From NCBI GenBank assembly GCA_030704615.1, contig CM060731.1:33416001-33480000 (forward strand): a stretch of 64,000 nt of DNA. Direction: 5' to 3'. Of this stretch, positions 38,291 to 48,748 are shown one piece after another. Under the pieces are notes generated by a model. The model saw only the letters and a program-made list of their open reading frames with translations. It was not told the DNA's origin and did not search any database. Position 1 is the first letter of the stretch; every line of letters starts with the position of its first letter. The DNA is from Takakia lepidozioides (lineage: Eukaryota; Streptophyta; Takakiopsida; Takakiales; Takakiaceae). Both the position numbers and the translations under genes were made by a program.

Positions 38291-39160
38291 ATAATGAAAC
38301 ATTGAAATGTTTCACTCAATCCTTCCGGTGAAGGTGTGGAATGCAGTACAATAGTGAGTCTGGTCAAAAAACAAATCTAGATCAAAGGATAGAATATATA
38401 AAAATTACAAATAATAAAGGAAACTTGGAAGCCACAGCCCACAATTCAGGCCCTTGATGTGGTTGGGTAGCACAAGAGCCTCTGTGCGCATGTTCACGTG
38501 AGCAGAAGAGGATATGCCACATATTCCAAGAATATTTTTGGGAAAATGCTTTAGCGAAACTAAAACGTGAGGTTTGTGCTCACGTGAGCATGAGCCACGC
38601 GAAGTTGGGACATTGGGCCCTATGCCCGAGCGTTTGTCATTACATTGCACCAATAACACGCTTTCCATCTCCATCAACAATTTTCGTTGATTAATAGTTG
38701 CATATTTAATCATGTGATGTTGACGCTCGTCTTGTAGATATACATTATGGATGCTTATTTTGTATATTTACATTACATTAGGTAGTAATGTAGATTGTTG
38801 TTGCATAGTATGAGAATTTTTAATTAGACGATGGTTCAGGTTCAAAAAATTTATTATCTAAGGGCCCTGCTTGCATATTACACCAAAGGGAGGGGGAAGA
38901 AACCTAATAAAATGTATACCCCTTACCCTCCTTATATAGTCTTTGGAGGCGGTGGTGGAGCCTTCTAGACCGCCTCATCCCGCTGCTTCTGGAAAGCTCT
39001 AGAAGTAGAAGGAGGGCGTACAGTTGTCTTCTGCGCATGTCTTGAGCTCACCGCCCCATTATATAAAAACCGGTACAGCTGTCTACTTCCCATCGACCTT
39101 CCTATTTCTACCTGTCGAGCCATTTTCCCCCTCTCCAAGCCTCCCGTGGCCCCACTAATT
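38291..39160. other. Spacer left of the CACTA element, no recognised gene
   Basis: A 102-codon minus-strand frame (38405-38713) has no recognisable domain. No RNA gene or repeat array was seen. Confidence 0.4.
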
Positions 39161-40200
39161 CACTACAAGAAAAAAAAAAAAAAAAAAAAAGGCGGGGAGG
39201 GGGGGGGGGCGGGGTTTCCGACGTCGCAACCACGCCGCGGCGTCGCAAAACAGCCATTTTCGGGTAGGGGGGAGGGGACAATTTTGCGACGCTTGTCGCG
39301 AAGGCGTCGCCAAAAAAAGTCGCAATTTTGCGATGTATGGGGGTCGCAACGCTGGGGCATCGTGATTTGTGACGCCGACGCGACTTGCGACGCCCGAGCA
39401 TCACAAAAATAAAATAAAAATCATACTATGCAATGCCGAATTAGCAACGTCCAGGGGTCGCAAAGTGCGATGCCCGGACGTCGCAGTTTAAGGGGGTACA
39501 TTTGAATTTAGGTGGAAAATTTTGAATTTCAAAAACTTGTTGACCATTGACTCCGGTTCTGTCCAATGGCAATATGTTCATTGTCCTACATATATTAGGC
39601 AATGCATACTTGAACCTAGGACCTCCACGTTATAACATTTCTAAGACACTACAGACTAACCAACACACCTACAATATATCTATGTATCACAAAAGCAATC
39701 TAAATATGTATATACATATGAAGATTTCTTTCAAGTTCCTTCTAAGGGGACCCTCTTGTGACACCGGGGAGTTGCAACCTCCACAGCCTTAGTGCCCAGC
39801 CCCAACCCCAACCCCAACGTCGTCGCCGTTGTTGCAGCCCCACCGCCAGGCGCCCCAAGTGACGTCCTTGTGATGACCTAAGTTGACTACAACACCGTTG
39901 CAACCCCTTGGCGTCGCAGCGTGGGGCGCCCCCAGCGACGTTTTGGTGACGTTGAGGGCTGCAACGCCCAAAAAAACATAAAAAAAACAAACAAACCCAC
40001 ACTGTGGCGATGCCGCCCTGACATTGCAGAGGCGTTGGGGCGCCCTTGCGACGGCTGGGCGTTTCAAGGGCGTCGCAGCGGGGGATTCCTACTCCGAGGC
40101 GTCGCAAAAAGGCGCCGCGGGGTCCGCGTCGCAGGCTCAGCGCCGCATGAGGCATGGGGGCGCGGCTAGCGTCGCAAACACCCCCCCATTTGCTATAGTG
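39161..40200. mobile_element. Non-autonomous CACTA (En/Spm-type) element, 1,040 bp
   Basis: The left end reads CACTACAAGAAAA and the right end TTTGCTATAGTG, so both ends begin CACTA when read inward. They are flanked by a 3-bp target duplication ATT (39158-39160 and 40201-40203), the length that CACTA transposases make. Both subterminal regions are packed with a short motif, GCGTCGCAA or its complement TTGCGACGC and variants (for example near 39240, 39297, 39303, 40072, 40099 and 40171). Clustered subterminal motifs are the binding sites of TNPA-like proteins in this superfamily. No transposase is encoded; the GC-rich open frames inside are by-products of the repeats. An A-run and G-run follow the left terminus. 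Confidence 0.85.
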
Positions 40201-40203
40201 ATT

Positions 40204-41640
40204 GGCTCTGCCCACAGTGTCGGGTTGCATGACCTTCCCAAACTGGCCAAATGAATTGGGGTACATAGTAACAGAAATAGGCACAGAAACCATATAAGGT
40301 AGATGAACCTAATTCAAATCACTTTAAAAATGGACCCCTAGATAAATACACAAAACCAACCACATGCAAAGCTAGAAAGGCTCAGATCTTACAAGTGGTC
40401 CAGATTAGATCACGTGGTGGGCTACAATGGTAATTGCAGTCACCTCTTTTAGATCAAGGTTTTTATGATGACAGAAGCGAGTAAAAACCTTAATAATTAC
40501 TGGCGGTTCATATTTGAAATATTGTTGCGCGGTTCGAGTGAGGTATTAAGGCAGATTTCGGAACGCCTCCAAACAGTTGGCAGGATGCTTCGATCCAATT
40601 TACAGCATGCCGCCGTCACTTATTGCATGAAAGTAGATTAGTTGTTGAATTGATTCTGATCATATTTGAATTTCAAACTACGCATTATAACTACAGCGGC
40701 GGGCCATTTTCAAAATGAAGTTTTCGAGGGAAATATCCACATGTGCTTTCACGTTCAGTTGGTACCAAAATGACAAACGAATTCCATGCTTCCTGGGCAT
40801 TTCGATTTTTATCTGATAGTGATTTGGGAGGATATCATGAGAATGTTCAGATTGTGAGTAGTGATTCTGATCGTGAGTGCCATGGGAGGGAAATTCATAA
40901 TCGACAGATACCACGATCAACGACGACTGATCAGCCCAATAGTGAGTTGAGTGATTTAGGGAGTGATTAGTTAGACAATCCTACAAATTATGCGTGGGCG
41001 CAAAATCCATATGAAGAGGTTGAGATCTGTCGAGCGGCTTTTACTCACCCATCCCTTCGCTATCCGAGGTGGAAACTCCAAGATAGAAGAGTTGGATATC
41101 TCTAAGCACTCAGCCCGCTCAGAACAATCAGTCATGACCTGCAGCTAGTGAATCATGGTTGTGCTTCCTATTTGTATTCATTCTTGCCTTCATGTTATCA
41201 ATTTACCTTACCGTGTATACTGAAGCATCAGATTGCTTCAGTATCTACTAAGTTCCAATTAATCATGCATTCATTCCTCAGCTTCTTTCATGTCTCTCTA
41301 CACAATATGTTTGTATCGATTCAGTATCGGATTAAGATTAATCATGTATCATGCCTATGCCATGGTATCCCTAATCTACCCTACTGCATGAATTAAGCCT
41401 CAATCAAGTCATCATCTCCTCTTCACTGTTCCGCCTCTCCGTTACGTCTCTTCCTCCCCTGAACAAATCGCCCTCCTCAAGAAGTGATCCTCTTCCTGTT
41501 GCCGCCCTGCCTAATCTACCCGCAAGCTGTTCTAACCACCTAACTAACTAACCGTCACCCCTGAAGTAACACGTTCCCTCTGCAGATATCGTTCTCACAC
41601 AGTCGTTCCCTGTCAATGATAACTGTTCCCCATGTACTGT
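40204..41640. other. Unassigned sequence, possibly partly the retroelement 3' LTR
   Basis: No gene family is recognised here. The right part may belong to the 3' LTR whose start is at 42062 (minus strand), but its other end cannot be fixed without the 5' LTR, which lies outside the window. Confidence 0.35.
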
Positions 41641-41644
41641 GACA

Positions 41645-41942
41645 GGATGTGTCAAGCTGTGCTGAGCTGTGACTGGCTGTGTAAAGCTGTGTCGGGCTGT
41701 GACTGGCTGTGCAAAACTGTGTCGGGCTGTGTCAGACTGGGTCTGGCTGTGATAGACTGTGACGGGTTGTGTAAAGCTGTGTCTGGCTGTGATAGATTGT
41801 GACGGGCTGTGTAAAGCTGTATCGGGCTGTGATAGATTATGACGGGCTGTATAAAGCTGTGTCGGGCTGTGACTGGCTGTGCGAAGCTGTGTCGGGCTGT
41901 GTAAAGCTATGTCTGGCTATGATAGACTATGACGAGCTGTCT
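41645..41942. repeat. GGCTGTG minisatellite within the putative 3' LTR
   Basis: Tandem units of about 10-14 bp, such as AGCTGTGTCGGGCTGTGACT and GGCTGTGATAGACTGTGACG, repeat more than 20 times with a higher-order period near 60 bp. The same GGCTGTG unit forms a second array at 46384-46530 inside the coding part of the same retroelement. Confidence 0.85.
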
Positions 41943-42062
41943 AACCCCCCTAAAGCCTGCTCCTGCCACCCCTAAGGCTCCTGTTGGTCTCAGTCTGCGC
42001 AAAAATTAAGGGTACCCCACAGAACCCGTAAAAGCGTCTAAGTCCCAAGCAGCCCTCTAACA
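41645..42062 (-). mobile_element. Putative 3' LTR of the Ty3/gypsy element (inner boundary at 42062)
   Basis: On the minus strand the sequence after the polypurine tract begins TGTTAGAGGGCT, a TG start as expected of an LTR. The outer end is unknown; I list only the part back to the GGCTGTG array, and the real LTR may extend further left. Confidence 0.45.
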
Positions 42063-42065
42063 TTA

Positions 42066-42079
42066 CCCCTCCCCCTCTC
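42066..42079 (-). promoter_or_regulatory. Polypurine tract (plus-strand primer) of the Ty3/gypsy element
   Basis: On the minus strand 42079-42066 reads GAGAGGGGGAGGGG, a 14-nt all-purine run four bases before the TG that starts the putative LTR. It lies 21 nt after the stop of the element's last ORF. This is where reverse transcription primes the second DNA strand. Confidence 0.65.
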
Positions 42080-42100
42080 AAAAAGCCGTGTCCTCACGGT

Positions 42101-45100
42101 TTACTGTTTGGGATCAGCAAACCTTTGTGAGCGAGCACCCTTCTGTCGGTGAGAGTCTCGTGAAGGACTCCGTGTGTGAGCTCGAGTCTTGTCACTGGCT
42201 GATGGAGATGATTGAGCACTACCTGGAAATGTCTGACCCTCCTTTGGCTGATAACGAGGTAACCTCTCAGGCATAGGAGATCCCCGTCGTTTCTTCTCTG
42301 CCATCTGAAGTGCATAGTCCTCTGAAGAAACAGTAGTATCAGAATCCTCGTCCCCCCTTAGGTGTTTTAACGGCCAAACTTTAAGTGGCTTCTCGAGAAT
42401 CCTGCGTGGCATACAATGTAGGCCCACCATGTCTGGAAGTTTAAACTGTACGACTTGTTGTAAGCGCTTGCAAGCAAAATTAGTGAACGCCCTGAACTCC
42501 TTAGCCGTATAGGTGAGAGGTGTGCCAATGACTTTGGAACAGTGTAAGTATTTCCAGGCTTCATGTCCCTTAAAGAAAATATCCTCAGGGCCGAATTTCT
42601 GTGTTGCCAAATTGTTCCAAGCCGAATTAAACCATGAACGAAGTTGGGAATCCTTTTGCATCATAACTTTCGCATCATATAGGTACATATGAGGTGGCAC
42701 TGAAGGTAAGACCCAATGATCCCCACTGGAATAACTCAGAAATTGTGATTGCATCTTCTGCTGCTCAATGTGATAACGTGCCATAAAACAAGCAGCATAG
42801 TATAATCCACAGCCCATGACAATACTAGATATCTCCTTGGTCTTGGTATAGATGTACCCATGTACAACTTGGAAGGCAATTAATTCCTTCAGCATGGTAT
42901 CTGCCTCAGACGAGTACCTGGCAAAGTGATGATCCTCAATGGGTCGATTGTTCGGAAGAACCTTAGTCCGAGTTGCCACTGGCAACCAAATGCGCATAAT
43001 TTGGTAGTAATGTGCCAACGACTACGGAGGACTAAATTCCTTCCATGCCAAATCCAGCACAATGGGAATTTGGTTGAAGGGCATAATCATAGCCCGACTG
43101 TACTCCCGTGCAGCATGAGTCCTAGGTGGGTTAAAAGCAGTATCCCCCCATACCTCAGGCTATGGTTTTGCTGTAGTAGCAACATGGTCAGCTACCTACA
43201 CATGCACCTGCTGTGGTATTGGTACCACTGGCCCTTCTACCACGGGCATCTCCTGCGAAGAAGACTGAAAAATTAGAGTCCTGGCATGTAAATAAGTAGC
43301 CATCAGCTGCTCCTCAGGAACAAAGACTCTCTTGTCAATATTTGAACTCAGGTCATCCACTTGAGTCTGTAGGCCTTCCACATCCTCCTGCAGCTCCGCT
43401 ATTCTACTAGACATTGTCTATAGTAGTTGTGGCAATGTTCTGCACCTGCAATCTGAGCTCATTCATCTCGCCCTGGGTGAGCTTCCTTGGTGCTTTGCCT
43501 TCTACCGGCCCTTGTGCTAACCAGACCTACATAAGGTGGTTATCCACCAAGTCCTGTGTGGCACCTGAGAGTCTGCTCCTCCGTGAGTCTGTACACATCT
43601 AACTGCTGCTGTTAAGCCTCCATGCGCTTCGCATGAGGTTCAACCAGGCCCGAAGGCAGCAGCCAGATTATTGGCTTCCTTCTAAGCCTTGTTAGCCACA
43701 GAGAGTTCATTTCTATTGACCATGACTGTTTGTTGCAACTCCAGGATGTACCTCTCCTGGTCAGCCTCAACCTGCCTGTACTATTGGAAAGTATTCTCAT
43801 TGCGACAGATTGTAGCCTGCAAATCAACAATGAGTTTCCCTTGCTCTATTATCTCAGCTTCTGCCATCATACATCTCTCCCCTTGTCTGTTGACTTCTAA
43901 TGCAGTTTGCTCTAGAGCAGTTGTGAGTGTAGCACATTGTATGGTCATCCTCTGATGTACTGCCTCCAACTCTGTATGTAGTACGTTCACTCCTTGCAAC
44001 TTGCCCTCATGCTTCACCTGCAATTTGTATAACTGTTGCTTATGTGTTTCATGCAATTGGTCCTGCTCGAGACCTGCTTCAATCAAATGTCCCTTAGTTA
44101 ACTGCAAGGCAGCCTTTGTGTCCTCCAACTCTTGCTGTAACTTGAGATTGACCTCCTCATCTACCTTGTTAGCACACTCAGTGGCAATTCGAGTCTCAAA
44201 CTCCTTCCTGAGTTCCTCCCTCAAAGCTGCCAATTGGATAGATGGAATATGGGATTTTACATAAGTGCCCAACAAATTGAGTGTCTTGCTGATGGAACTC
44301 ATAAGCATGGCCTGCTAGGGGTCATCATGGTGAACTTGCTACTGTTCCCCCTGATCTTCCACAGTGTGATGCTTCACCAACCATTTAGGCCATTGCCCCA
44401 CCAGATCCTCTTCCTGAATCACCTCATCTTCCACAGGTGCTGCAGTGTCCTTATATTCTACCCCTGGTGCCTCCGTCACAAGTGTGGGTATTACATGCAG
44501 AGCAGGGATTTCCCTGGACAAACTTTGCACCTCTGGAACCACTGATTCCCTTACCAAGCCAGAGTTTTCATATAGAAGGTCACCCTTCTCAATTTCTGCC
44601 ACGACCTGCTCTATAGTGGGAATGTCCAACCCTTCTCTTTCCAGAGCAATAGGCTATGGTGGAACAGCATGTACTAACTGAGGTACCTCTGAGACAACCG
44701 ATTCAACTAGCTGTGATGGTTATGGTACCGAAGTGACTTCTTCTTCCCTCTCCAAAGGTCGTGCTTTTAGTAATAACAGCCCTTTGTGCTGCTGTGCCCC
44801 ATCCTGCACAAGAGCTTGGGAAACATCATCTTGCGGCTTTCTTGAAGCCAATGGATCCACCACTACAGTCATACCCCTCTTTTGTCTCTTAGACTGGTGT
44901 TGCTCTGCCAGTCCACCCTCAGTATGTGAAGAACCCTGCTCCTCCATTGTAGTGGTTGTTGCCTCAAATACTCCCATCTCCTTACGTTCTTGCGCATCAA
45001 GTATGCAAGAGTCAAGAATGATCTGAGCAATGACTGGGCCAGACACGATGATCGGAGACTTAGCAGCAGTGCCCTGTAACCTCTTCATCTCTTCCACCAA

Positions 45101-45622
45101 ACCATTGTACATTAACTCTGCCCAAGCTACATCCTCTCCTCGCAAGGCTTTCAGTATCTCCTCTGTGAATGCCCTGCTCAAATACTGTTGGTTCTGTTTC
45201 ATGGCAAACAGAACGTTCAATATTTGGTCAACTTCTCTGAGCCCTGGGTACTCGGCTTTGGTGCAAGCGTAACCTTGAGTCTTAAAGAAACTCTCTTCTT
45301 GGAACAAATTCCGTATCTGCAATCTTGCCTTGTGCTCATCCACATCCACATGACCCGATGACAAATCAAACAATTGCTGCAAGTACTGGGGAGTAATTTC
45401 TATATCTACTCCCCTCACCTGGGTAACTCCCGTCCGAGGCTCAAAGTCTGAAGAAATTGAATCATATACTGCCGATGATGCAAGGATCAGTCCTTGCGTA
45501 GCAGCCCCTCCAATCGCAACTCCCTCAGCAGCTGCACTGCCTGCGGTGTAGCAATTGTTTGCTTCTGCAGTATCGTGGTGCTCTTCACCCTGATATCCTC
45601 CATTCCCCTCACTCTCTTCATT
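42101..45622 (-). pseudogene. Long 3' ORF region of the Ty3/gypsy element (unknown protein, coiled coils), broken by stops
   Basis: The region is readable on the minus strand from 45622, just after a TAG that could be a splice acceptor, to TAA at 42101-42103. Interruptions are mostly TAG (43196, 43781, 44339) plus TAA at 44720. The first part (45418-44720) has the block GVDIEITPQYLQQLFDLSSG and a predicted helical domain. The middle (44308-43781 and 43414-43196) is heptad-rich coiled coil with long Glu/Gln/Lys helices. The last part (43018-42101) has an unknown globular domain with WFNSAWNNLATQKFGPEDIF, then a basic RS/SP-rich tail. It lies downstream of integrase, on the same strand, and ends beside the polypurine tract, the position of env-like or extra ORFs in Athila/Tat-type elements. 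I do not recognise the domain; no signal peptide or TM is evident. Confidence 0.6.
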
Positions 45623-45645
45623 CTAGACAAACAAAAAGGCCTTGT

Positions 45646-46779
45646 TTAAAACAGCTGAAGAAAAGCTTGCAGGGCACAGAGCATAAAGATATGGTGCGTG
45701 TAAGCCTGTGGGGCTTGCAAGTATCGAGTGAGAGAGAATGTACTCTCAACCCGTCCGTCCTTGTGGTACTGTGTAAGAAGTAAAACGAGCGTGTAATCTG
45801 TAATATCCGCCATAGCTACAAAGCTATAGCTTTGATTGCCTCTCTTGCCGAGACGCTGGTTATTCGGAGTCACCCCGACTCTCGCGCTCATAACCCTGCT
45901 AATTTCTTGCTCTTGTTTCTTGGAGGAAACCACCTGCATATAATTCTCGCTCGTGATTGGCTGTTGCCTCCTCGGGTAACTTCTTAATTTACCTCCCCTC
46001 AGTGGACTTCCCCCCCTGGAATGTCCACTAGGATAGCACATGCGGCAAAGATCCCCCTTTTCTGTACTCGTAAAGGGTTCCGTTACCCTTGCCCTGAATG
46101 CATTAATGGGCCTACAAATAGTTTGGGTTGATGTACCGGGTAGGTACTTTGATGGCCCAATTTGTCTTCTTACATGATGACACCCGCTTTTGCAATATAT
46201 GCACTGCGGTGTGCTTCGTCCTGGTGACCACGTGTTCATTTCTAGACCTGCCTCCGTCTTTCCCTGTCCCCGTGGCACCTTCTCCGAGTTTGACTTCCAA
46301 GCTGTATTTTCACCCGCCGACCACTTTCCGGACGTTAACCCACGTCCACCTGTCACTGACCCTATGGACTGTGTAACCCGCGTGGGCTGTGTTGGGCTGT
46401 GACAGACCGTGTCAAATTGTGACGAGCTGTGATAGGCTGTGTGACACTGTGGTGGGCTGTGATAGGCTGTGTCACACTGTGATGGGCTGTGATAGGCTGT
46501 GTGGCACTGTGATGGGTTGTGATAGCTATGCGAACACCTGTACTTCCCGCCCTGGTCATACACGCTCGGCTTAGCGACAAGTGTTCCATACTCCATTGGT
46601 ATCACCGGCGCAGCCCGTGACTGTTTTTGTGTTTCAACATGCAAATCGTGCTGCAATGGTTTGTCATGGATACCACTGTATCCCTTCAACTTATTGGCAT
46701 TGACTCTTCCCAGCATTTCTTTGTTAATGGTTTGTAACATGGCGGTGTTATTATCATACATCTTCTGTATGACATAAGG
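45646..46779 (-). pseudogene. Ty3/gypsy pol C-terminal tail and linker ORF with decapeptide repeats
   Basis: This continues the integrase frame after an in-frame TGA at 46780-46782: PYVIQKMYDNN, then LGRVNANKLKGYSG, the usual last strand of gypsy integrases. It then runs into a low-complexity stretch where a ten-residue unit of the type AYHSPSQCDT repeats about five times (46384-46530), followed by Gly/Ser/Arg-rich sequence and a CIYCKSGCHHVRRQ segment (about 46190-46140) that may be a zinc knuckle-like motif. The stop is at 45646. The decapeptide array is the coding face of the GGCTGTG minisatellite. Confidence 0.55.
46384..46530. repeat. GGCTGTG minisatellite in the coding tail of the retroelement
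   Basis: Units such as GGGCTGTGATAGGCTGTGTC repeat with a 30-bp period, so the reading frame is kept and a decapeptide repeat is encoded on the minus strand. The unit matches the array at 41645-41942. Confidence 0.85.
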
Positions 46780-47195
46780 TCATTTCCATGGTGATTTAAA
46801 CTTAGAAGCTTTAATCTTCCCCTTCTTCTGCAACCATAGTACCAAATCTCCCGTCTTAAAAGTCTTTGATTTACCTTCATCAAACTGATCCTTCCTCTTC
46901 ATCTGAGTTCTGGTCATGTTATCAGCCGCATCAGCATGTACTTCTTCCACATGGTATAATTCATGTTTCCAGACCTTAATTGAATCTTCCAATTCCATTC
47001 TCCTTCCCCATTCAGTTCTCATGGTAGGTAACAAGAATTCCACTAGAAGTAAAGCTTCCATACCATAAACTAATTGGAATGGTGTATACTTCGTGGTGAC
47101 TTTATATGAAGTCATGTATGACCACAAAGCTGTCAGCAGCTTTGTATCCCAATCTGTTCTGTTTGCATTGACTATCTTAGCCAAGATAGTACATA
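46780..47195 (-). pseudogene. Ty3/gypsy integrase, C-terminal part
   Basis: On the minus strand the frame encodes CTILAKIVNANRTDWDTKL, ALWSYMTSYKVTTKYTPFQL and VYGMEALLLVEFLLPTMRTE, followed by a Lys-rich segment with FKTGDLVLW. These are the standard blocks after the third catalytic residue of plant gypsy integrases. The catalytic core is absent here and found instead at 62608-63171. The sequence upstream of the CTIL block (47200-47313) is no longer integrase-like, marking a junction. Confidence 0.8.
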
Positions 47196-47199
47196 CACT

Positions 47200-48748
47200 A
47201 GAAGCATTCGTGTCTTTTTCGAATCGACTGCATGTCCGCGACCACTCCGGGAACCACTTGGTAGTAAACGGGACTACTGGAGAGTCGAAACAAACAAAAT
47301 TTGAAAAAGCCAAAATTGCAAGTGGTTGTAATTACTGCACATGCGACTACAAATTTTCATTCCTAATTCGATTAATGGAATAAAGATATTTATTCATTAA
47401 AGTGAATATGTAGTCGACTCAACGACTCCATGAACACTGCGCATTCATTGCACCCATGACTCGGTAGCACATTTGCTGACGTGGCTTTCACAAAAAGAGG
47501 TAAACAAAATGTGGCCTTGGGGGAATAGACATTTTAATACATGTTGCCTCCACCTGGCCTGTTTGGCAAGGATGCAAGTGCTGCGTCGGACATGGCGGGA
47601 CGTGGGAATGCAAATCCTGACACGGCAAGGCCTTCGTATACTGTGAGCGCGCGTAGTGGCTTCTCAGAACGGTGTGACATCGGGTTCTTGGTCATTCAAC
47701 ATTTACAGAATGTGCTGGATGGAGGCACGATGGAGCGCACGGAGAGGTAAAGGCTGAAAGCGTTCATTAAGGTTGTGAACTACAATTATATCATGCCAAA
47801 CCAGTTTTTCGGTACGCAGATGGTGTCATGAGAGATTCTGCAATTTGCGCATAGGTGGACTTAATTTTGATGTTGACTTGAAGGCAAATGTGACACCAGT
47901 GAAACTGGAAACTACAGGTAAGATGATGGCGTGCTACATCGCGACATAAACCTGCATTTGACATTCTGGCTTAGGATTCATGCAATTTGGTGCTACTCAG
48001 GCCTGCACAGTTCCAGAGCAGAAGTGGGAGCCCATCCCAGGGATGGGGACCTCGTAAGTGCTTCTTCATTTTGTACTCACCTTGTTTTTGCATCGCACAT
48101 GTGCTACAAGGGGCAGAGCCATTCATTTGGCTGGAGGTTCAATTCCTCTACAAGTGAGCTATTCCCGTGTCACTACAATCAGTTAGATGTGTTTGTGGTG
48201 GTTGCTGGATTTGCGGCTCTGGGGTGTCTTGCCAAGTGCTTGCAGGGATCAACGTTAATGTGGACGGGGCAGTACATGTAGCATAAAAGCTCATTCACTG
48301 GTGAAGAAGACCATGTGCGAACATATGTCATGCTATTGCTTCGAGAGTGCTGCTGTTGGGCAGGTGGGAGAATGGAACAACGGTGAGAAGGAAAGCAAGG
48401 GAAGCACAAAAAGGTGTCGTTCGGTCCTGCTCCTTTGGAGACACCCCCCATTCCACTGGTCTTTGTTCCTGGAAAACATGCAGATGGGCGAGAAAATGCA
48501 TGCACACATTCACGTCTACTTCCCGTACATGAAGACGATCCTCTCCTCACATGTCAGAAACAATATGGGCAGAACAAAAAAAGGTTTGTTCACAAGACAG
48601 TCAGTGACCACATACCCATACATTATCGATACTATTAACTGTCTCGCCCTTGCTTATAAGCAGGACTGTACAAAATGGGTTCTAAGGACAGTAAGAGTCC
48701 TTAGCATAGCTCTCGTCTATGAGCTGCTGGCTTAATGGACACTGAGAT
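47200..48748. other. Left part of the inserted DNA; unassigned
   Basis: This begins with AT-rich sequence holding several TCGACT/GAGTCG motifs (47225-47430). A plus-strand frame 47541-47750 (MAGRGNANPDTARPSY within it) and a GT..AG-flanked piece with EQKWEPIPGMGTS near 48015-48052 could be exons of a captured or unknown gene, but I recognise no family. No clear CACTA terminus was found, although CACTACAATC occurs at 48171. Confidence 0.35.

Noticed and set aside
39146-40293. Several Arg/Ala/Gly-rich open frames on both strands
   Set aside because: They are translations of the GC-rich subterminal repeats of the non-autonomous CACTA element.
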